Source: Candidatus Baldrarchaeota archaeon (lineage in GTDB: Archaea; Asgardarchaeota; Baldrarchaeia; Baldrarchaeales; DXJG01). Taken from it: 7,516 bases of DNA. The translations under genes were made by a program, and so were the position numbers. The notes beneath the pieces are model-generated. The model was not told where the DNA came from and made no database searches. It saw only the letters and a list, made by a program, of their open reading frames with translations. Numbering within the stretch: position 1 is the stretch's first letter; every line of letters starts with the position of its first letter. Where the stretch lies: contig JAUQZC010000021.1 of the NCBI GenBank assembly GCA_030587435.1, forward strand, positions 1-7,516. Reading direction: 5' to 3'. Below, piece after piece: positions 5,744 to 7,516 of the stretch.

Positions 5744-6842
5744 CTGGAGACATTTAATAATCCTCATGATAATCTATGTTTTAGGCTCACAGATAGCTTG
5801 GCATTTTTCACTGGTTGTTTATGCAGACGTAAGGTTTTCTATATACGATCCCGAATTCAAAAATGAATCCTTCACGGTTAAATTTTCGCTGTATACAAAT
5901 ATGCCCCTAGACATCAAAGTAGTATTAATGCCTGTAACCGAAAAGCCGAGCAACCTATCAATTTATGTTTTTTATGATCCCAACTATCCCGCTCTAGGGA
6001 CAAGTTGGGAAATAATTCATATGCTTCGGAGCAATTTAAGAAGGGAACTGTTCCTAAGAGGCTTTAAAAAAGATGTGCAACTTATCACTGCAAAGCAACT
6101 GGAAAGTTTATTGTATGAAAAGAAGAGAGCCATAGTCATATTTGCTTCAGGAGCCTTTCCTGCAAATGTGTTTTCACGTGATAATGATCTGGTGAAGCCG
6201 TGGCTGGACGCTGGCGGGATTCTGATATGGTTTGGATGGCCTCCAGGATATTATACAGTGTATAAGGGACAAATTGAAACACCACACTTCTGTGCATTGC
6301 CGCAACATCTACATGAGGACGGTGTTGAACATTTTGGCCTCGAAGAAATTATTGAAATAAAACCATACGAAAACATTCTAGAAACTGCCGAAAAGCCATC
6401 CTACATTGGCGAAGTACTAGATATCAATTACAACTTAATTAATTATGGAGCGCTCAATGATTCACTGTCAGAAAATGGCCTAGCCATCGGAATGATAGGA
6501 GGAAATCCTCCGAGAAGTTCGGTTTCAATTATCCCTATTGGAAAAGGAAAAATAATTCTATTTGGATTTTTTGTTCTAGGAAGCTATATACTCAATGGCC
6601 CTGAACTTTCAGCTAGAGATATAGCGCAAATTTTGTGTTCAGGAATAATTTATGCAGCAAAAGATTCTCCGCCAGCTTATAAGGAATATCATCTTCTCGG
6701 AGGGCAGACCATAACCGACAAAGTTGAAGTCAAAATCAAATCAAACATAAAAGGTGTGATCGTTTACGTATACCCAACTTTATCCAGCACTTGTTTGCTC
6801 TATTTTTATAAATTCTATGAACAACCATCATCATCAAAATAA
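5721..6842 (+). CDS. Membrane-anchored extracytoplasmic protein with a glutamine-amidotransferase-like domain, function unknown
   Basis: A 373-residue protein. Residues about 11-35 form a hydrophobic signal/anchor segment after a short basic head, so the bulk should face outside. A short beta-rich region (36-72) is followed by a Rossmann-like part: IYVFYDPN (81-88); KKRAIVIFASGAFPANVF (134-151); LVKPWLDAGGILIWFGWPPGYY (157-178); and PIGKGKIILFGFFVLGSY (272-289). The pattern 'vl-d-GG-li-fg' plus a late 'G-G-iilFg' strand resembles class-I glutamine-amidotransferase-like/ThuA-like folds, but I see no Cys nucleophile elbow, so a binding rather than catalytic role is likely (inference). Three N-x-S sequons occur (N48, N78, N246). 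The C-terminus stops in a beta-rich stretch with no second membrane helix. Its start overlaps the GT-C gene by 23 bp, so the two products are probably made together. I do not recognise a named family. Confidence 0.65.
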   Translation: MVKMASFNWRHLIILMIIYVLGSQIAWHFSLVVYADVRFSIYDPEFKNESFTVKFSLYTNMPLDIKVVLMPVTEKPSNLSIYVFYDPNYPALGTSWEIIHMLRSNLRRELFLRGFKKDVQLITAKQLESLLYEKKRAIVIFASGAFPANVFSRDNDLVKPWLDAGGILIWFGWPPGYYTVYKGQIETPHFCALPQHLHEDGVEHFGLEEIIEIKPYENILETAEKPSYIGEVLDINYNLINYGALNDSLSENGLAIGMIGGNPPRSSVSIIPIGKGKIILFGFFVLGSYILNGPELSARDIAQILCSGIIYAAKDSPPAYKEYHLLGGQTITDKVEVKIKSNIKGVIVYVYPTLSSTCLLYFYKFYEQPSSSK

Positions 6843-7005
6843 AAGTCGTAAATAATACAGAAGACAATTAGTAAATGTCATTTTATCCACAAATTGAATT
6901 CATTACCAGCAAATGGAGCTAATTCTAACCTAATGCAGAAGGTAAACAGAGTTAAATGCTTAAAATTTTAATGGAAACATATCCTTAACTTTCGTGTCTA
7001 ATCTA

Positions 7006-7028
7006 AATTTTTAAGGGCTTTTATTAAG
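7006..7028 (+). promoter_or_regulatory. Possible TATA element(s) and/or T-rich terminator before the last gene
   Basis: AATTTTTAAGG (7006-7016) and CTTTTATTAAG (7018-7028) lie about 60-80 bases before the TTG at 7086. Either could serve as a TATA box with transcription near 7035-7050, or the T runs could act as an archaeal oligo-T terminator for the upstream operon. Sequence alone does not separate these. Confidence 0.25.
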
Positions 7029-7040
7029 ATGTAACAAGTC

Positions 7041-7061
7041 GTTAACTTAATTTAAGTGAAC
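7041..7061. repeat. 21-bp near-perfect palindrome (candidate operator)
   Basis: The arms GTTAACTTAA (7041-7050) and TTAAGTGAAC (7052-7061) flank one central T. Nine of ten positions pair; the only mismatch is the fourth base from the outer end. It lies 24 bases before the TTG of the last gene and downstream of the possible TATA elements. A bound dimeric regulator there could block transcription, or the RNA could form a hairpin. No regulator gene is in view, and the AT-rich background raises the chance of accidental palindromes. Confidence 0.4.
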
Positions 7062-7085
7062 GATAATAGTTGGATTGCATGAAAA

Positions 7086-7516
7086 TTGTATGAGGTTTCA
7101 GTAGTCATTAGAACCCGCGATATAGAAGACAAACTGTTTAAACTTTTAAGCATGCTAGCCGCTCAAACAATTAAACCTAAACAAATAGTTATTGTTGATA
7201 ATTATTCATGTGAAAGAAGTTTAAGGGACATGAAATCGTTTCTTTTGAAAGCCAAGAAAAAGCTATTTAAAAGCGAAACGGCCATAAGACTCGTTGCTTT
7301 ACCAGATGAACTTTTTTCTCATGCCTATTCTACAAATCTGGGCGTCTATTTTGCCGATAACGAATTTGTTTGCATAACCAATGGACATTCACTTCCAATT
7401 TCACGCCGATGGCTTGAAAACGGTCTCATTCACTTTGAGAATCCTAAGATCGCTGGGGTAAGTGGATACTTTTTACCCTTGTCAAATGCCTCCTTATGGG
7501 AAAAACTTCAACATTT
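7086..7516 (+). CDS. GT2 glycosyltransferase, N-terminal part (cut by window edge)
   Basis: An open frame of 143 codons runs to the right edge. It opens with the classic GT2 first strand and helix: YEVSVVIRTRD, then LFKLLSMLAAQTIKPKQIVIVDN (second strand ending in Asp-Asn, the nucleotide-binding position). Later FSHAYSTNLGVYFADNEFV matches the 'f--arn-G---A-gefv' helix and strand that precede the DxD site. Here the next residues are CITNGHSLPISRRWLEN, so the usual DxD is replaced by NGHS. This fits a GT2 subgroup that carries a 'SAHA-P' type motif there, followed by '-RWLE'. The enzyme is probably cytoplasmic, transferring a sugar to a lipid- or glycan-linked acceptor. The start is TTG at 7086 because an in-frame TGA lies at 7080-7082; no good ribosome-binding site is seen. 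The C-terminal part is missing. Confidence 0.8.
   Translation, partial: MYEVSVVIRTRDIEDKLFKLLSMLAAQTIKPKQIVIVDNYSCERSLRDMKSFLLKAKKKLFKSETAIRLVALPDELFSHAYSTNLGVYFADNEFVCITNGHSLPISRRWLENGLIHFENPKIAGVSGYFLPLSNASLWEKLQH

Larger units (their letters stand above)
6843..7085. other. AT-rich 243-bp intergenic region
   Basis: No credible ORF, tRNA or C/D-box signature was found on either strand. It holds a perfect 12-bp palindrome TTAAAATTTTAA (6960-6971), T-rich runs at 7007-7012 and 7018-7022 that may end transcription from the upstream genes, and a 21-bp near-palindrome (7041-7061). All three forward frames after the stop at 6840-6842 close within about 30 bases, so the upstream protein does not simply continue here through a frameshift. 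Confidence 0.6.

Noticed and set aside
1..7516. CRISPR array, tRNA, C/D-box RNA, insertion sequence or defence cassette
   Set aside because: I saw no regularly spaced repeats, tRNA-like arms, RTGATGA/CTGA box pairs in the gaps, transposase motifs or inverted terminal repeats. The genes present are housekeeping and glycosylation genes.

Overview
The window looks like an archaeal chromosome segment. The evidence is an archaeal-type PCNA sliding clamp followed directly by the large subunit of the archaeal/eukaryotic-type primase with its four Fe-S cysteines, a free-standing AlaX editing protein, a dolichol-phosphate-mannose-synthase-type glycosyltransferase, TATA-like elements upstream of several genes and some TTG starts. 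The AT-rich composition, the stop codons (TAG and TAA only) and the protein mix would fit a TACK-group archaeon such as a Bathyarchaeia member. That lineage call is inference from impression, not from a tree.

Layout. Bases 1-83 (minus strand) are the N-terminal end of a nitroreductase-family gene that runs off the left edge. It diverges from a plus-strand pair, a GYD-domain small protein (256-513) and an AlaX-M-type alanyl-tRNA editing hydrolase (524-1270), 10 bp apart. After a 113-bp gap with a probable promoter comes a replication pair, PCNA (1384-2139) and primase large subunit PriL (2150-3199, TTG start), again 10 bp apart.

From about 3200 the theme changes to envelope glycan synthesis. 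There is a clear TATA element and then a polyprenol-phosphate-mannose-synthase-like GT2 enzyme (3275-4207). It is followed by a multi-membrane-span GT-C-like glycosyltransferase (4304-5743), whose 3' end overlaps a gene for a membrane-anchored outward-facing protein with a glutamine-amidotransferase-like fold of unknown role (5721-6842). After a 243-bp AT-rich gap with a 21-bp near-palindrome comes the start of a second GT2 glycosyltransferase (7086 to the right edge). It belongs to a type where the usual DxD is replaced by a polar/His motif.

How they could work together (inference). The GT2 DPM-synthase-like enzyme would charge a polyprenyl phosphate with a sugar on the cytoplasmic face. The GT-C protein would use the lipid-linked sugar on the outer face, and the overlapping surface protein may be a partner. 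The left half is housekeeping: tRNA proofreading and replication. I saw no mobile element, CRISPR array, tRNA or rRNA, and no defence system. The least described part is the GT-C / surface-protein pair. No stretch longer than 300 bases lacks a gene.
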